Positions 24,119 to 32,770 of a stretch of 64,000 nucleotides of DNA are shown here, piece by piece (position 1 is the stretch's first letter; each line of letters starts with the position of its first letter). The notes beneath the pieces were generated by a model. It saw only the letters and a list, made by a program, of their open reading frames with translations, ran no database searches and was not told where the DNA came from. The stretch spans positions 62,001 through 126,000 of the forward strand of contig NZ_FTNT01000013.1 in assembly GCF_900156495.1 (NCBI RefSeq), in the 5' to 3' direction. A program made the position numbers and the translations under genes. The DNA is from Williamsia sterculiae. Lineage in GTDB: Bacteria > Actinomycetota > Actinomycetes > Mycobacteriales > Mycobacteriaceae.

Positions 24119-25738
24119 CTAGAGATCGTCGCGGTGTGGGATGTCGATCGCGGCCCGGTCGGTGATCCATTCGCGCAGCACCTTGGTGGCGCGCACGTCG
24201 TCCTCGTTGTAGATCAGCAGTCGCCGTCGCTGCCCGACGTCGGGCATTCCGCCGTCGAGTCCCACCGCATGCCGGTACCACTCCATCGACGCCTCGCCAC
24301 CGGCCTCCGCATCGCGCCAACCGAAGCCGGCAACCGGGGCGACGACCTTCAGTCCCTTGCCCTGCGGACAGACGAAGTTGGCCCCGACCGCCGCGAAGAT
24401 GTCGACCCAGTCGGGTGAGTCGATGAACGCCTGCACCTCGGCGCGGGTGGGGACACCTGGCTGTGCTCCGAACCGGTCCGCCGAGGCCAACAACCACCTG
24501 TTCTCCGCCGACTGCGAGTAGCAGTAGGCGGCGAAGGTGCGCCCGGTCTCGTACGCCCGACGCCGCTCGGCGGTCAGCCAGGTCCAGAACTCCGCGAAGT
24601 TGCGCCCCTCGTCGGCCGTGGGTAGCGGGTCCCAGGTGACGAACCCGCGGTAACCCGGTGCGTCGTCGGGGTCGGTGTTGTCGGTGCGCAACACCCCCCA
24701 CAGGTAGGCGCCGTCCTCGCCGAAGCTCTCCATGTCGACGTCTATCTCGACGTCGGCCCTGGTCACGGTGGGGGTTCGGGTGCGCAGCACCAACGGCACG
24801 CCGTGCTGCCAGGCCTTGGCCGTGGTCACCGCGTCGGCGAAGCTCCCGGTCCAGTCCCGCGGTGGACCGTCGGACCGCGCCACGAGGTCGTCGACGGTGT
24901 CGACCCCCGCGGCACGCAGTGCCGTGACCTGGGATCCGTTGACCACCAGACTGACGTCACGACGTTCGGTGAGCTGCGGTCCGCACCGCACCGACCACCA
25001 CGGACAGCTTCGGCACTCCCCGACGCGGCTGGGTCGGGTTGCGACGTCACCGCGTGCGATGGCCAGTCGTCGAGCGAACACGGCGTCGTGTTCGGCCAGC
25101 AGCGGCGCCACGTCGACCACGACGATGCAGTCGGCGTCGAGACCGATCACCCCGGCACGCTGCGCGGGCGAGGCCCAGCCGGCGGCCTGCAGCATCCGGT
25201 AGAGCTGCGCCACCCGCATCCGGTCGCGACGCTGCAGTCGGGGAGTCCGGGTGGGGTCGGGCACCGGCAACCACGACCACAGCGGGCTGGTCATCGCGGG
25301 CGGCACGGCGATGTCGGGTTCGCGGTCGGGCGGGACCGGCACGGTGACGCGGTGGTTGACCACGATGACCGGTAGGTACCCGGCGCCGTCGGACACCAGG
25401 CCGTCCGCCCCGCCGCGCCTGCCGTCCGGATCGATGGGCGGAACCGCGTTCCAGATCCACCCCACCCCGGCAGCGATCGCCCGGGCGGTGCCCGCCGCAC
25501 GCGAACCGTCGGCCGTCCCCGCGACGTCCATCCAGTCGTCGATGTGCTGGTCGGCCATCAGATCGCGCACCCACGTCCGGTGCAGGGCGGCCGCCTCCTT
25601 GCGGCGGGTGACACCTGCGGGTTCGGGCAGTTCCACCCGCCGACCGGTCGCCTCGTCGACCGCGAGGTGGTCGAGGGCGACGCGGTGTTCGCAGCCGGTG
25701 AGCGCGCGGGCGCCGAGGGTGACGGGTCGCGCCGACAT
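24119..25738 (-). CDS. TM0106 family RecB-like putative nuclease
   Basis: A 539-aa protein matching the TM0106 family: an N-terminal RecB/Cas4-like PD-(D/E)XK region and a C-terminal RNase-H-like/YprB-type half. Visible features are a Cys cluster typical of these nucleases (ECRSCPWWSVRCGPQ), suggesting an Fe-S or zinc site, an ADCIVVVDVAP segment, an FEDxx-type IDVDMESFGEDGAYLWG block (acidic active-site residues), and a C-terminal YNEDDVRATKVLREW exonuclease motif. It probably acts in DNA repair or processing. The ATG at 25738 (MSARPVTLGARAL) matches the family N-terminus; the frame extends 39 codons upstream without family character. Confidence 0.85.
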   Translation of the reverse strand: MSARPVTLGARALTGCEHRVALDHLAVDEATGRRVELPEPAGVTRRKEAAALHRTWVRDLMADQHIDDWMDVAGTADGSRAAGTARAIAAGVGWIWNAVPPIDPDGRRGGADGLVSDGAGYLPVIVVNHRVTVPVPPDREPDIAVPPAMTSPLWSWLPVPDPTRTPRLQRRDRMRVAQLYRMLQAAGWASPAQRAGVIGLDADCIVVVDVAPLLAEHDAVFARRLAIARGDVATRPSRVGECRSCPWWSVRCGPQLTERRDVSLVVNGSQVTALRAAGVDTVDDLVARSDGPPRDWTGSFADAVTTAKAWQHGVPLVLRTRTPTVTRADVEIDVDMESFGEDGAYLWGVLRTDNTDPDDAPGYRGFVTWDPLPTADEGRNFAEFWTWLTAERRRAYETGRTFAAYCYSQSAENRWLLASADRFGAQPGVPTRAEVQAFIDSPDWVDIFAAVGANFVCPQGKGLKVVAPVAGFGWRDAEAGGEASMEWYRHAVGLDGGMPDVGQRRRLLIYNEDDVRATKVLREWITDRAAIDIPHRDDL

Positions 25739-25940
25739 ACTCGTCAAGCGTCCGACCACCCTTCTCTCGACGAACCTGCCCCTGTGTAATGCTTGTACAG
25801 CACGCGTCGGACGGCTGTTCGTCGCACCCGCATCTGTGCAGGGTCGTCCCGGCACCGTGCGGTGTGGATCTCAGCCGCACCACAATGTCGGTCCCGGTAC
25901 CTCGGCGGTATCGGGTACGCCCCCGCGAGAGGAACCGAGC

Positions 25941-26636
25941 ATGGGCCTGTTCACGTCGAAGCGCACGAGTAAGCCGACCGGTAGAAAGGCCAGGAAGGCG
26001 CAGCTCAAGGCCGAGGCCAAGGCCATCAAGGCGCGGGCCAAGCTCGAGGCGAAGCTCGGCGACAAGACGCACCGCAAAGCGCTGAAGGACGACCGTAAGC
26101 AGGAGCTCAAACTCGCCAAGCAGGGCGCGAAGATCCAGGAGAAGCAGGACAAGGCGCGGGTCAAGGTGGCCGAGGAGAACGCGAAGGCCGCCGCCGACGG
26201 CAAGGCGCTGAGCACCGCACGGGTCAAGCGGTACCTGCAGGTCGCCAAGCTCGTCGCGCCGGTGCTCGCGCCGCTCGCCTACCGCGGCGCCACCCTCACC
26301 CGCGCCCAACTCACCGCCTTCCAGGCCAACCGCGCGGGCGTCCCCATCGAGGAATACGGCAAGTTCAGCGGTCACGGTGCCGCCCTGTCGGCGCGAATCG
26401 CCGCAGCCCAGCGATCGTTGGACAGGCTGGTCGCCGACCAGAAGGACGCGGCTGCGGGTGCCGAGGCGAAGGTGTTCGCGCAGACAATGCGCACCCGCCT
26501 CCAGGAGCTGTCCGACGCCGTACAGACTGCCGAACACATGCCCTCCGCGCGCCGCAAAGGCGCACACCGCGCGATCGAGCGGGAGCTCGGGGGCATCGAC
26601 GCCGACCTGCTCGCCAGGTCTGGCGTGCACGCCTGA
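25941..26636 (+). CDS. DUF6474 family protein, Lys/Ala-rich coiled coil
   Basis: A 231-aa protein. Residues 1-110 are dominated by Lys/Ala/Glu heptads (KAEAKAIKARAKLEAKLG and similar), a long charged coiled coil. The remainder is a helical domain (VAKLVAPVLAPLAYRGATLTRAQL) matching DUF6474. There is no signal peptide and the function is unknown. Position between the EspR-like and Hns-like genes resembles Rv3850 in M. tuberculosis. The ATG at 25941 has GAGAGG 8-13 bases upstream, and the frame before it is non-conserved. The next gene starts 8 bases after its stop, so the two are probably co-transcribed. Confidence 0.75.
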   Translation: MGLFTSKRTSKPTGRKARKAQLKAEAKAIKARAKLEAKLGDKTHRKALKDDRKQELKLAKQGAKIQEKQDKARVKVAEENAKAAADGKALSTARVKRYLQVAKLVAPVLAPLAYRGATLTRAQLTAFQANRAGVPIEEYGKFSGHGAALSARIAAAQRSLDRLVADQKDAAAGAEAKVFAQTMRTRLQELSDAVQTAEHMPSARRKGAHRAIERELGGIDADLLARSGVHA

Positions 26637-26644
26637 GCCACCGG

Positions 26645-27232
26645 ATGCGAACCACCTCGGCGACGCTCGGCTGCGGCCGGATCGCGGTCGGAGTGGTGGT
26701 CCCCGTGGTCGCCGTAGCCGCTCACGGCACCGCCGACGGACATTTTCCGGGTTCCGCGGGGCTGGTCCTGTGCGCGCTCGTGGGCGCGGTCGCCGCCGCG
26801 TGTGCCGGCCGGATGGTCACGGCACCGCGGCTGTTCGCTCTGCTCAGCGGCGGTCAGGTCGCCTGCCACCTGATGCTGTCAGCGTGTATGGCGGGTGGCC
26901 CCGGGTCGATGTCCGACGACCCTGCGGCCATGCCGTCGGGGCATGTTCACGCGGGGTCGATGGTGGACGCCCGCGCCGCGGCCGCGGCCGCGGGGACCAC
27001 CTGGGCGATGTTGCTCACCCACCTGATCGCCATCCCGGTCTGTGCCGTGCTCATCGCCGCGGTCTGTCGGGTGGTCGCGGTGATCACCGCGATCGCGCGG
27101 TCGTTGCGCCGAGCCCCTGTCGCGACCGTCGTCCCGCGGCCGAGGCGCGTCGTCGTCCACGTCCCGTTCGCCGCCACCGACGCACTCCTCTGCGGCGGTC
27201 CGGGCCGTCGCGGCCCTCCCGTCTGTGTGTGA
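26645..27232 (+). CDS. hydrophobic membrane protein of the copper cluster
   Basis: A 195-aa protein with four hydrophobic segments (about 10-27, 38-58, 70-85 and 115-150). A Met/His-rich extracytoplasmic loop (CMAGGPGSMSDDPAAMPSGHVHAGSM) lies between helices 3 and 4, the kind of loop that binds Cu(I). It sits 8 bases after the DUF6474 gene and directly before YcnI, CopC and CopD. A role in copper sensing or handling is inferred from the loop and neighbours. The family is unnamed to me. The terminal ~35 residues are basic. Confidence 0.62.
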   Translation: MRTTSATLGCGRIAVGVVVPVVAVAAHGTADGHFPGSAGLVLCALVGAVAAACAGRMVTAPRLFALLSGGQVACHLMLSACMAGGPGSMSDDPAAMPSGHVHAGSMVDARAAAAAAGTTWAMLLTHLIAIPVCAVLIAAVCRVVAVITAIARSLRRAPVATVVPRPRRVVVHVPFAATDALLCGGPGRRGPPVCV

Positions 27233-27277
27233 CATCGACATCTTCGTTCTCCCACACACAGAAAGACCCGATCTCTC

Positions 27278-28009
27278 ATGAGTTCATATCGTCATGCCCG
27301 CATGCCCGCATCCCGGGCCCGCGGAACCGCATCGTCGCGCGCCAGACGTCACCGTGCCGGCCTGGCGGTCGCGACGTCCTGCCTGGTCCTGGGGGGTGGT
27401 GTGCTGTTCGGCACCGCCCCCGCGACGGCCCACGTCCACGTCGACGCACCGGACATCGCCCAGGGTGGTTACGGGGTGCTGCAGGTCCGCGTTCCCAACG
27501 AGTCCGACACCAGCGCCACCACGTCGGTGACCGTCACCCTGCCGAAGCTGAAGTCGGCGATGACCGAACCGATGGCCGGGTGGACGTCCACGGTGGTCAA
27601 GGACCCGGCGTCTGCCGAGGCCACGTCGGTGACGTGGACGGCGCAGCCCGGGACACCGGGTATCCCCGTCGGACAGTTCGAGATCTTCCGGCTCAGCGCC
27701 GGACCGATGCCGACGACCGCGTCGGTGAGCTTCCCGGCCGTCCAGACCTACGCCGACGGGCAGCGCGTCGACTGGGATCAACGGGCCAACCCCGACGGTT
27801 CCGAACCCGAACACCCCGCACCCGAGGTGACCCTGGCCGCGAGCAGCGGGGACGGTCACGCGGCGGCGTCGCCCGACCGCACCACCTCGTCCGACAGCAC
27901 CGCGGGGTCCGACGACACCGCCCGCTGGTTGGGTGGCGCCGGTCTGGTCATAGGTGCGCTCGGTGTCGCACTGGCGCTGGGCACCACGCTGCGCGGGCGG
28001 AAGCGATGA
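27278..28009 (+). CDS. YcnI family copper-binding membrane protein (DUF1775)
   Basis: A 243-aa exported protein: a signal peptide over residues ~1-50 (twin Arg-like RARRHRAG then a hydrophobic core and PATAHVHVDAP), so the mature N-terminus begins near the His that binds Cu(II) in YcnI. The DUF1775 body includes VLQVRVPNESDT, MAGWTSTVVKD and WDQRANPDGSEPEHPAPEVTL. A polar linker and a C-terminal transmembrane helix (GAGLVIGALGVALALGTTL) anchor it outside the membrane. It overlaps copC by 4 bases, consistent with the frequent YcnI-CopC-CopD grouping in copper uptake or delivery. Confidence 0.9.
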   Translation: MSSYRHARMPASRARGTASSRARRHRAGLAVATSCLVLGGGVLFGTAPATAHVHVDAPDIAQGGYGVLQVRVPNESDTSATTSVTVTLPKLKSAMTEPMAGWTSTVVKDPASAEATSVTWTAQPGTPGIPVGQFEIFRLSAGPMPTTASVSFPAVQTYADGQRVDWDQRANPDGSEPEHPAPEVTLAASSGDGHAAASPDRTTSSDSTAGSDDTARWLGGAGLVIGALGVALALGTTLRGRKR

Positions 28010-28548
28010 CCCGCTCACGGATCACCAGTGCCCTGCTCGCGCTCGTCGCCGTTCTCGGCTTGTCGACGATCGGTACCGGTCCCGCCTCGGCGCACTCCAC
28101 GCTGGTCGGGTCGGATCCCGCGGACAACACGTCGCTGTCGGCGGGTCCGCAGCGGGTGACACTGCGCTTCAACGAGGCGTTGCAGTCGTCGTATCCGGCG
28201 ATGACGATCGTCGGCCCGGACGGCAACCAGTGGCAGGACGGGACTCCGGTGATCGCCGGTGCGTCGGCGTCGGTGTCGGTGCGCCCACTCGGTCCCACCG
28301 GCGAGTATCGGGTCAACTGGCGGGTCACCTCGGCCGACGGTCACCCGGTGAGCGGGACGGTCCGCTTCACGCTGACCACCGCGGGCACCGGAACGCCCGG
28401 TCCGAAGGCCGGTACGACGAGCGGTTCCGGCGGTGGGTCCGGTGGGGTCCCGGTCTGGCCGTTCATCGTGGGCGGCGTCGTGTTGTTCGCCGGTGGGTTG
28501 CTGGTCACGGTACGCCCGCCGAAGTTCCTGCGGTCCGCTCGGCGGTAG
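28006..28548 (+). CDS. copC: CopC domain copper-binding protein
   Basis: A 180-aa exported CopC protein. The signal peptide ends at GPASAHSTLVGSDPAD, exposing the N-terminal His used as the first Cu(II) ligand; the DGHPVSG block supplies the other canonical His. The beta-barrel body has the usual VTLRFNEAL and NWRVTSADGHP text. A Gly/Ser linker and a C-terminal helix (WPFIVGGVVLFAGGLLV) tether it to the membrane. Translationally coupled to ycnI (ATGA). It probably passes copper to CopD encoded immediately downstream. Confidence 0.9.
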   Translation: MTRSRITSALLALVAVLGLSTIGTGPASAHSTLVGSDPADNTSLSAGPQRVTLRFNEALQSSYPAMTIVGPDGNQWQDGTPVIAGASASVSVRPLGPTGEYRVNWRVTSADGHPVSGTVRFTLTTAGTGTPGPKAGTTSGSGGGSGGVPVWPFIVGGVVLFAGGLLVTVRPPKFLRSARR

Positions 28549-28550
28549 CG

Positions 28551-29486
28551 CTGAACACCGCCCGACCGGATGACGCCGCGGCCGCGGCCCGACGGACCTG
28601 GTTCGTCGTGGTCGCGGTCGTGGCGCTCGTCGGCGTGCTCGTCGCGCGACTGCTGTCTGCCGACGAACCCTTCTCGGTGGTCACCTCCGCCACGCGCACC
28701 GTGTCGTCGGGTGCCGGGACCCTGCTGATCGGGCTCGGACTGGTCACCCGGATCGGCGCGACTCGTCCCGGTCGGTCGGTGGTGGTGGTCGCGGCGGTGT
28801 GGGTGCCGGTGTCGTTGTCGGCGTTGCTGTTCGACGTCGGGTCTCGGACGGGGACGTCGCCGTTCGCGGTGTCGGTGGATCGCTTCTGGTCACTGGCCCG
28901 CGCGGGGACAGCCCCGGCCATCACCGTGATGGCGGCCGTGCTCATCGCCGGCGTCGGCGCGGTGATGGTGCGCCACGACAAAACCCTTCCCGGTGACGCG
29001 GTCGCCGCGGTCGCGGCCGCGGGGTTGCTGGCCGAACCGGTGACCGGACACCTCTCGTTGATCCGGCTGGGGTCATTGCTGATCGCTGTCCACGTGCTGG
29101 CCGCCGCGTGGTGGTCCGGCACCCTCGCCGCACTGGTCGTGATGAACCGCGGGCGGGCGGCATGGTCGCGCACCCTGCCGCAGTTCTCCCGGTGGGCGCC
29201 GTACGCGGTGATCGGGGTGACGGTGGCCGGTGTGGGTGCGGCCATCCTGGAGCTGCCGTCCGTCCCCGCGGTGTGGGACAGCGCCTACGGCCGTCTCCTG
29301 ATGGCCAAGAGCGTGCTGCTGGTCTGTCTGGTGGCGTTGGGCTGGTGGTACCGCACACGCTGGACCGTGCGGGTGACGAGCCATCGGATCACGGCCGGGG
29401 TGTCGGTGCGCAACGCCGGGATCGAGATCGCGGTGATGGCGCTGGTCTTCGCCCTCGCTTCCGGGTTGTCGATGGTGCCGCCGTGA
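28551..29486 (+). CDS. copD: CopD family copper transport membrane protein (start uncertain)
   Basis: About 311 aa of a CopD-type protein with roughly eight transmembrane helices (FVVVAVVALVGVLVARLL, VAVVVVWVPVSLSALLF-type, and so on). Conserved pieces are TAPAITVMAAVLIAG, HVLAAAWWSGTLAALVV and RWAPYAVIGVTVAGVG. No in-frame ATG, GTG or TTG occurs between the copC stop and the first helix. The nearest later canonical codon, GTG at 28608, is inside that helix. The coordinate given uses the CTG at 28551, directly after the copC stop; initiation at CTG, coupling or a CopC-CopD frameshift fusion are all possible. It imports or exports copper across the membrane with CopC and YcnI. Confidence 0.72.
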   Translation: MNTARPDDAAAAARRTWFVVVAVVALVGVLVARLLSADEPFSVVTSATRTVSSGAGTLLIGLGLVTRIGATRPGRSVVVVAAVWVPVSLSALLFDVGSRTGTSPFAVSVDRFWSLARAGTAPAITVMAAVLIAGVGAVMVRHDKTLPGDAVAAVAAAGLLAEPVTGHLSLIRLGSLLIAVHVLAAAWWSGTLAALVVMNRGRAAWSRTLPQFSRWAPYAVIGVTVAGVGAAILELPSVPAVWDSAYGRLLMAKSVLLVCLVALGWWYRTRWTVRVTSHRITAGVSVRNAGIEIAVMALVFALASGLSMVPP

Positions 29487-29542
29487 CGGGCGGTTCGACG
29501 GTGAGTCCGCCCGAACACAGGATCTGCCCATAGGCTGAGACC

Positions 29543-30208
29543 ATGACCGACTCGAATGGGCCCGCGCCGTCCGCCGACGAGCCACCCGCGAAGAAGGCAC
29601 CCGCGAAGAAGACGCCCTCGGGCACGTCGTCTCCGGCACAGAAGTCTCCGGCCAAGAAGTCGCCCGGAAAGAAGGCAGCCGCGAAAAAGGCACCGGCGAA
29701 GAAAGCACCGGCCGCAGGGACCTCCGGTGACAACACACGGTCTCGGGATACGGCCGCCAAGAAGGCGGCACCGAAGAAGTCGCCCGCCAAGAAGAGTCCC
29801 GCCGCCAGCGCCGCGAAGAAGACGGCGAAGAAGGCTCCCACCTCCAAGGCGACCACCCAGCCTCCGGGCGGCACGACCCCGGTCAGCAAGGGTCGGGCCA
29901 CCCCATCCGGTGACAAGTCCGGTCCGGGCACGGGTGGCCGCGCGGCGACCCGACCGGCGGGCCGTGCGGGCACCACCCCGTCGGCACCGAGCTCCCCACC
30001 CGCGGGCGCACCGCCGACCGACACGCGAGAAGAGCAGGCACCTGACCGGCTCGCCCTCGACATCCCGACCTTCACCCAGCTGCGTCGCACCGCCCCGACC
30101 GCGCTGTCCAACCCCAAGCGGTTCGCCAAACGGCAGGTGCTGATGACCTTCGGCGCGGTGGCCACCACGGTCGCGATCGGTCGCCGCTGGCTCGGTCACA
30201 AGGACTGA
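29543..30208 (+). CDS. Hns-like Lys/Ala/Pro-rich nucleoid protein with C-terminal anchor
   Basis: A 221-aa protein. Residues 10-115 consist of PAKKAPAKK/KKSPAKK-type repeats resembling eukaryotic histone H1 tails and mycobacterial Rv3852 (Hns). A low-complexity Gly/Thr/Pro linker follows. The last ~50 residues (TFTQLRRTAPTALSNPKRF, then QVLMTFGAVATTVAIGRRW) include a short hydrophobic helix that could anchor DNA at the membrane, as Rv3852 does. Position just upstream of rraA's neighbourhood also matches Rv3852/Rv3853. DNA binding is expected from charge but is not shown here. Confidence 0.72.
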   Translation: MTDSNGPAPSADEPPAKKAPAKKTPSGTSSPAQKSPAKKSPGKKAAAKKAPAKKAPAAGTSGDNTRSRDTAAKKAAPKKSPAKKSPAASAAKKTAKKAPTSKATTQPPGGTTPVSKGRATPSGDKSGPGTGGRAATRPAGRAGTTPSAPSSPPAGAPPTDTREEQAPDRLALDIPTFTQLRRTAPTALSNPKRFAKRQVLMTFGAVATTVAIGRRWLGHKD

Positions 30209-30259
30209 TCGGCGCCCGCCGGTTCCGGGCTTGACCCTGACGTGACGTGAGGTCGGAAG

Positions 30260-31072
30260 GTGATGGGTGTGAGCGAGAATCCCTCCGAACCCCGCCTCGA
30301 CGATCGACACGCACATCGTTCCGTGGGGGCGACGGCCCGGTTGGTCGGCGTCAGCGTGCGCACCCTGCACCACTACGACCACATCGGTCTGGTGCAGCCC
30401 AGCGTCCGCGGTCACAACGGGTATCGCGGATACACCGACGCCGACGTGGCCCGGTTACATCGGGTGCTGGTGTACCGCGAGGTGGGATTCGGTCTCGAGC
30501 AGATCGCGACCCTGCTCGACGATGCGACCGTCGATGAGCGAGCCCAGCTCGCCCGGCAGCGCCACGAGCTGCTGACGCGCATCGACCGCTTGCACCACAT
30601 GGTCGCAGCCGTGGAGGACATGATGAGTGCACAGAACGACGGCGTCGCATTGAGCGCCGAGGAACAACGGGAGATCTTCGGCGACGACTGGCTCGGTGAG
30701 GAGTACCGCGCCGAGGCCGAGGAACGGTGGGGTGACACCGCGGCCTGGGCGCAGTCCCAACAGCGCACCGCCGCGTACAGCAAGGCCGACTGGCAACGGA
30801 TCGCCGCCGACACCGCGGCTCTCGATGCCGACCTGGCCGCGGCGATGCGCACCGGTGCCGCCCCGGGATCACCGCAGGCGAACGCGTTGGCCGAGCGTCA
30901 CCGGGCGTCGATCGAGCGGTTCTACGACTGTGATCACTCGATGCAGATGTGCCTCGGTGACATGTACGTCGCCGATCCGCGCTTCCGCGCCCACTACGAC
31001 GACCAGGCACCCGGCCTTGCCGAGTACCTCCGTGACGTCATCGCCGCCAACGCGGCACAGCACGCGGACTGA
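30260..31072 (+). CDS. MerR family regulator with TipAS ligand domain
   Basis: A 270-aa regulator. The N-terminal MerR winged helix (residues ~20-90: ATARLVGVSVRTLHHYDHIGL, RGYTDADVARLHRVL) is followed by a helical linker (90-120). The C-terminal TipAS domain (~150-265) has ALAERHRASIERFYDCDHSMQ and MYVADPRFRAHYDDQAPGLAEYL, as in TipAL, which captures thiopeptide antibiotics. It probably activates efflux or resistance genes or its own operon. The start could be GTG 30260, ATG 30263 or GTG 30269; GGAAGG at 30254-30259 favours 30269. It is convergent with gabD2. Confidence 0.88.
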   Translation: MMGVSENPSEPRLDDRHAHRSVGATARLVGVSVRTLHHYDHIGLVQPSVRGHNGYRGYTDADVARLHRVLVYREVGFGLEQIATLLDDATVDERAQLARQRHELLTRIDRLHHMVAAVEDMMSAQNDGVALSAEEQREIFGDDWLGEEYRAEAEERWGDTAAWAQSQQRTAAYSKADWQRIAADTAALDADLAAAMRTGAAPGSPQANALAERHRASIERFYDCDHSMQMCLGDMYVADPRFRAHYDDQAPGLAEYLRDVIAANAAQHAD

Positions 31073-31091
31073 GGGTCACCGCGCCAATCCC

Positions 31092-31147
31092 CACCAGTTT
31101 CGGCAGTCCGCACCCTCTGCAACGGACCAGAATCGCGGAAACTGGTG
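31092..31147. terminator. stem with nested hairpin between merR-type and gabD2 genes
   Basis: Outer arms CACCAGTTTC (31092-31101) and GAAACTGGTG (31138-31147) pair perfectly; an inner GTCCG/CGGAC pair (31106-31110, 31123-31127) closes the loop. It lies between convergent genes, so a bidirectional terminator is the simplest reading. Confidence 0.5.
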
Positions 31148-31186
31148 CGAATTCGGGTGTGCCAGCAAGCAGCCGGACGCTGCGCC

Positions 31187-32740
31187 CTACCGCCCGGGCA
31201 CGTACTTCAGCGCCTTCATCGCGGTCGGGACCGTGCGCAGGAACACCGATCGCGGAACGCCCTTGATACCGCCGATTCCGATCACCCGCTGGGTCGCGAT
31301 CGTCTGCGGCTCGGTGTATTTCAGCAGTCCCTCGTCGCCGTGCCGTCGCCCCACCCCGGACGCGCCCATGCCACCCATCGGCGCGGCGGTACTCCCCCAG
31401 GCGGCGGCATACCCCTCGTTGAGGTTGACCGTGCCCACGTGCAGTCGAGCGGCGATACGTCGGCCCTCGGCCGGATCACCGGCGAACACCGCGGCGTTCA
31501 GGCCGTAGGTGGTGTCGTTGGCCAGCTCGATCGCCTCGTCGACCGAGTCGACCGGGTAGATCGAGACCAGCGGGCCGAAGGTCTCGCTGCCGAAGCACTC
31601 CATCGCCTCATCGACCCCCGACAGCACGGTCGGCGAGTAGAAGAAGGGTCCGAGGTCGGGTCGGGGGCGACCACCGGCGAGGACGGTGGCGCCCTTGGCC
31701 TTGGCGTCCTCGACGTGAGCGGTCACGGCGTCGACCTGGGCCTGCGACGCCAACGATCCCATCTCGGCGGCGAAGTCGTAGTCCGCGCCCACCTCCATCC
31801 GTTCCACCCGGGCCGCGAACCGCCGGGTGAACTCGTCGGCGACGGGCCGTTCGACGTACAACCGCTCGATGGAGATGCACAGTTGCCCGGAGTTGGAGTA
31901 GCAGGCGCGCACCGCACCCTCGACGGCGTTGTCGACGTCGGCGTCGGCGGTCACGATCATCGCGTTCTTCCCGCCGAGTTCCGCGGAGAACCCGATCAGT
32001 CGGCGACCGGCCTGCTCCGCCAGCAACGACCCGGTGGCCGTGGACCCGGTGAACATCAGGTAGTCCACCTGCTCGACGAGTTCACGTCCCACCACACCGC
32101 CGCTCCCGGGTACCACCGCGAACAGTTCGCGGGGTAGCCCCGCCCGGTACAGAAGATCGGCCACGGCCAGCGCGCAGTACGGGGTCTGGCTGTCGGGCTT
32201 GATGACCACCGCGTTGCCCGCCATCAGCGCGGCGACGGCGTCCGACGCAGCCAACGTCAACGGGTAGTTCCACGGCGAGATGACGCCGACCACACCCTTG
32301 GGCTGGTACCGGATCCGGACGTCGGTGGCCCCGGGGATCATCCCCTTGGCCCGCTTCGCGGCGAGCAGTCCCGGCGCGACCTTGGCGTAGTGGCGGGCGG
32401 TCAACGCGACGTCGACCACCTCTTCCTGCGCATAGGCCCGGGCCTTGCCGGTCTCTGCCTGGGCGAAGTCCATCAGCGCGTCCCGATACTCGAACACCAG
32501 GTCGGCGAACCGGGCGATCACCGCGGAGCGTTCCTTCGGCCATGTGTCCGCCCACGCACGCTGCGCCTCGCGTGCCCGGTCGACCGCCGCCCGTACGTCG
32601 TCGGCGGTGCCGACCGGTATCCGCGCCATCGGCGTACCGGTGAATGCTTCGAGCACGTCGCGCTGCTCACGCGTGTCCGGGTCGTCGATGGCCGACAGAG
32701 CGCGCAAACGGTCGAAGGTGGCGGAGGTGGGACGTGACAT
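31187..32740 (-). CDS. gabD2: succinic semialdehyde dehydrogenase
   Basis: A 517-aa aldehyde dehydrogenase oxidising succinic semialdehyde to succinate with NAD(P)+. It shows the substrate-pocket block VGVISPWNYPLTL, the cofactor-loop FTGSTATGSLLAEQAGR, the general-base glutamate in SAELGGKNA and the catalytic cysteine in NSGQLCISIERLYV. The length and N-terminal extension match mycobacterial GabD2 (Rv1731). A late block ETFGPLVSIYPVDSVDEA is typical. It is followed on the same strand after ~30 bp upstream by rraA. The start ATG is well placed by homology (MSRPTSATF). Confidence 0.92.
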   Translation of the reverse strand: MSRPTSATFDRLRALSAIDDPDTREQRDVLEAFTGTPMARIPVGTADDVRAAVDRAREAQRAWADTWPKERSAVIARFADLVFEYRDALMDFAQAETGKARAYAQEEVVDVALTARHYAKVAPGLLAAKRAKGMIPGATDVRIRYQPKGVVGVISPWNYPLTLAASDAVAALMAGNAVVIKPDSQTPYCALAVADLLYRAGLPRELFAVVPGSGGVVGRELVEQVDYLMFTGSTATGSLLAEQAGRRLIGFSAELGGKNAMIVTADADVDNAVEGAVRACYSNSGQLCISIERLYVERPVADEFTRRFAARVERMEVGADYDFAAEMGSLASQAQVDAVTAHVEDAKAKGATVLAGGRPRPDLGPFFYSPTVLSGVDEAMECFGSETFGPLVSIYPVDSVDEAIELANDTTYGLNAAVFAGDPAEGRRIAARLHVGTVNLNEGYAAAWGSTAAPMGGMGASGVGRRHGDEGLLKYTEPQTIATQRVIGIGGIKGVPRSVFLRTVPTAMKALKYVPGR

Positions 32741-32770
32741 GAGGTTCTCCGGCTGGGTCGCAGGGTTCGG

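Noticed and set aside
29285-30415. Minus-strand frame opposite the Hns-like gene
   Set aside because: Low-complexity complement of Lys/Pro repeats; no ribosome site or homology.
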